NCBI GenBank assembly: GCA_017621905.1
Contig: JAGASC010000337.1
Span: forward strand, 1 to 6,452
Direction of reading: 5' to 3'
Length of the DNA stretch: 6,452 nucleotides
Source of the DNA: Roseburia sp.
GTDB taxonomy: Bacteria > Bacillota > Clostridia > Lachnospirales > Lachnospiraceae
The position numbers and the translations under genes are program-made. Of the stretch, positions 4,315 to 6,452 are shown piece by piece (within the stretch, counting starts at the first letter, position 1; the number at the start of each line of letters is the position of its first letter). Below the pieces are notes generated by a model, which worked only from the letters and a program-made list of their open reading frames with translations, searched no databases and was not told the origin of the DNA.

Positions 4315-6452
4315 CTTTGTTTCTTCCAATAATTCCCGATAAGCTCCCGGTGTGATTCCTTCCAGCTTTTTAAAGCTTTTGATAAATACATTGCTGCTTA
4401 AAAATCCACTTTCCTCCGCAATCTCCTGAACACTCTTTTCTGTCTCCCGAAGTGTCTTTTTTGCATTGTTAATCCTTGTCTCCGCAATATAGGTCAAAAT
4501 GGAAACCCCATACCTCTCCTTGAACATCCTGGAAAGATATGCACTCGAAAGCTTTACCTGTTCCCCCACACCGACAACCGACAGCTCCGGGTCTGAAAAA
4601 TGTTCTTCAATATACTGTTTCGCAAACCGGCAGACATCGTTCTGCTGCTCCTTTTCCCGTTCCTTCTGGCAAAGCAGCGCCAGCAGACGCACAAGTTCAT
4701 CCCTAAACTGCCTCATGGCAGGTCTTGCCAGAAGTTCATTGGATGCCCTTCCACCTTCCTCGGCAGAATAACCGGCGGAAATCATTGCTCTGTTGACCGT
4801 ATTGGCAATCTCATATTTAAAGCACTCTACCGTCTCCATGGATGCATTCTCATCGATTTCATACAATCTCATAAGCTCTGCCACAAAAATATCCGGTGTC
4901 TTCCTGTTCTCCTGTTCCTTTACATACTTGTTAAGCATTCTGGATAGCCTGGATTCTGAGGAAGCCGGATAATGAAGCTTTCTATTTTCAATCTGCCGGT
5001 ATTCTATGATAAGCCTGTCTTCCAGCAAATACTGATAACTGATAGCTTTTTCTGCTTCCTTATATGCCATTGGAATCTCCTCGATTCCCTCATGGATATC
5101 ACTCAATGCAATGATCATATTCATATGATAATGCTGCTTTAAAAAAGCCTCTCCTTCCAGCAGTATCTCCTTCATTTTTTCCTCATCATCCATCTCCCGC
5201 GGATTCATCAATATGATATATCTGGGTTCATCACCGGTAACCACATAGCCCTTATGTTCTCTGTTGCACAATTCCTCAATCACATTGCGAAAAATAAATG
5301 ACAGCAGCTCCATTTCATCTTTCGTCTCGATCCAAACGATACCAACCATAAAATAATCGGAACACAATTCAATTCCATTTTTCAGCAAACTATCCTCTTC
5401 TGCCTCTTTTCCATCAACACTTCCATTCATCAATGCCATCAGCGTTCTTTCACGGCGCAACTTTTCTGTATTATTCAGCTTTCTCTTTAATGTCCGCCTC
5501 TCTTCTTTCTGTTTTTCAAAAAGAGCCGTAATAAATTCAAATTCTGTATGTTCTCTTTCGTTGTAGTCATTTTCTGCCTGTTCCTGCAGCCTGGTAACCA
5601 CATCCTTTACCGGCCGATAGGTACGCAGCGTGTTTTTATATGCAATGAGTATGCTGACAGCAACGCAGATCGCGATTCCACTTCCGCAAATGATACGCAT
5701 CCGATACAGCTGTTTCCAGAAATAATCCAAGGATATCGCCGACGCGTAATATCCATCCACCACATCCGCTTCCATCACCATCATCATATAGGTCTTTTGA
5801 TCCACTTCCACCTCGTAAAACGCATCCGTTCCGCTATCCCCCTCTAAATGCCACGCTGTAGAATCCGAACCATTGGACAAAAGGATTTCCCCATTTTCAT
5901 CAAACATCATAATAATACCGCCGGTATCGCCACCTTCCTCAATCAGCTGATTGATAAAGCCCTTCTCCAATACGACCACCGCCACATAACTCAGCTCCGG
6001 TTCCTTATAATTCGGCTGCTTCATGGCTACACACAAATAAGAATCTGCACTGCCGCGGTTCATAACAAAAAAAGTCGGACATTTGGCCTCACATTCCAAA
6101 ATGTCGTAGAATTCCTGTCTGAACTCTGTCACGGTACCGGAGTAATAGGTATCATAATAATAATCCGATGTCAAAGAAGCATTGGTACCGGAAATAATCC
6201 TGTCCTCCGTGGGAAAATATGCAAAAATATCGTAATATTTCTCTTTCTGAAACTTATTCAACATTTCCTTTACCACCAAAGTCTGATATGGTGCCTTTTT
6301 GGAATAATAATTCGAATAATAGGAATAGTTAATACACTCCTCACTGTTCGTCACTGAAATACAGACGTCATACATTTCCTGTGTAATGGAATTTACCATT
6401 CGAAAGAATTGGTTCAAATTACTCTGGTTTGAAACCAATATTTGGTTTTTGA
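4306..6452 (-). CDS. Membrane-bound sensor and AraC-family transcription regulator, YesN-like (5' end outside window)
   Basis: This one-component regulator joins an extracellular sensor to a cytoplasmic DNA-binding domain. Numbering from the TTG codon at 6438, residues 1-246 look like an outside Cache-type sensor region, 247-267 form a membrane helix (IICGSGIAICVAVSILIAY), and YRPVKDVV (274-281) begins the juxtamembrane segment. Charged, probably coiled-coil sequence runs to about 335. A middle domain (about 350-480) contains ALSDIHEGIEEIPMAYKEAEKAI, typical of this family. Residues 602-704 are two AraC helix-turn-helix units, with SVQEIAEESGFLSSNVFIKSFKKLEGITPGAYR-type signature spread over 669-701. 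The frame stays open to the window edge with no stop, and the expected first membrane helix is missing, so the TTG is not the real start. The gene precedes the importer operon on the same strand, 259 bp away. It probably activates that operon; the ligand is unknown. Confidence 0.9.
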   Translation of the reverse strand, partial: KNQILVSNQSNLNQFFRMVNSITQEMYDVCISVTNSEECINYSYYSNYYSKKAPYQTLVVKEMLNKFQKEKYYDIFAYFPTEDRIISGTNASLTSDYYYDTYYSGTVTEFRQEFYDILECEAKCPTFFVMNRGSADSYLCVAMKQPNYKEPELSYVAVVVLEKGFINQLIEEGGDTGGIIMMFDENGEILLSNGSDSTAWHLEGDSGTDAFYEVEVDQKTYMMMVMEADVVDGYYASAISLDYFWKQLYRMRIICGSGIAICVAVSILIAYKNTLRTYRPVKDVVTRLQEQAENDYNEREHTEFEFITALFEKQKEERRTLKRKLNNTEKLRRERTLMALMNGSVDGKEAEEDSLLKNGIELCSDYFMVGIVWIETKDEMELLSFIFRNVIEELCNREHKGYVVTGDEPRYIILMNPREMDDEEKMKEILLEGEAFLKQHYHMNMIIALSDIHEGIEEIPMAYKEAEKAISYQYLLEDRLIIEYRQIENRKLHYPASSESRLSRMLNKYVKEQENRKTPDIFVAELMRLYEIDENASMETVECFKYEIANTVNRAMISAGYSAEEGGRASNELLARPAMRQFRDELVRLLALLCQKEREKEQQNDVCRFAKQYIEEHFSDPELSVVGVGEQVKLSSAYLSRMFKERYGVSILTYIAETRINNAKKTLRETEKSVQEIAEESGFLSSNVFIKSFKKLEGITPGAYRELLEETKQL

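Noticed and set aside
5848..6357. Long plus-strand open frame inside the regulator gene, and other plus-strand frames across the window
   Set aside because: These are antisense shadows of clearly conserved minus-strand genes, with low-complexity Ile/His-rich translations, no ribosome sites and no family resemblance.
6436..6438. TTG at 6438 as the start of the regulator
   Set aside because: The frame is open through four more codons to the window edge, there is no convincing ribosome site, and the first membrane helix expected for this family is missing. The gene is better treated as 5'-partial.

Overview
The window reads as one carbohydrate-uptake locus of a low-to-mid-GC Gram-positive bacterium, most likely a gut-type member of the Clostridia such as a Lachnospiraceae. 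This rests on the lipoprotein-type solute-binding protein, GGAGG and AAGGGA ribosome sites, an LplA/LplB/LplC-style ABC importer, and a membrane-anchored YesN-like AraC regulator. The genus is inference; no rRNA or marker gene is present. All five genes lie on the minus strand, so transcription runs from the right end to the left end.

Layout in transcription order: (1) 6452-4306, a transmembrane sensor fused to an AraC-type DNA-binding domain, with its N-terminus beyond the right edge. (2) 4305-4047, an intergenic region carrying an ordered array of short repeats and the probable importer promoter. (3) 4046-2376, a lipoprotein sugar-binding protein. (4) 2354-2319, a perfect 10-bp-stem hairpin between the binding protein and permease genes. 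(5) 2301-1378 and 1358-474, the two CUT1 permeases, 19 bp apart. (6) 473-382, a 92-bp gap with another 19-bp-spaced direct repeat. (7) 381-1, the N-terminal third of a GH88-type unsaturated glucuronyl hydrolase, running off the left edge.

Probable logic (inference): the regulator senses a sugar or related signal outside the membrane and binds the repeats upstream of the importer operon. The importer brings in unsaturated uronic-acid oligosaccharides made by a polysaccharide lyase that is not in this window. GH88 then removes the unsaturated uronate in the cytoplasm. No ATPase gene is present, so the permeases probably use a shared MsmX/MsmK-type ATPase encoded elsewhere.

The protein families are all familiar. 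The least ordinary content is non-coding. Between regulator and importer, three copies of TCGCTCAAA sit exactly 43 bp apart, each preceded at exactly 19 bp by a related TCRTTCRNT element, and a diverged fourth pair continues the same phase. The gap before the GH88 gene has a 9-bp direct repeat with the same 19-bp spacing and a similar core, which suggests one regulator for both promoters. I found no RNA genes, mobile elements or CRISPR arrays.
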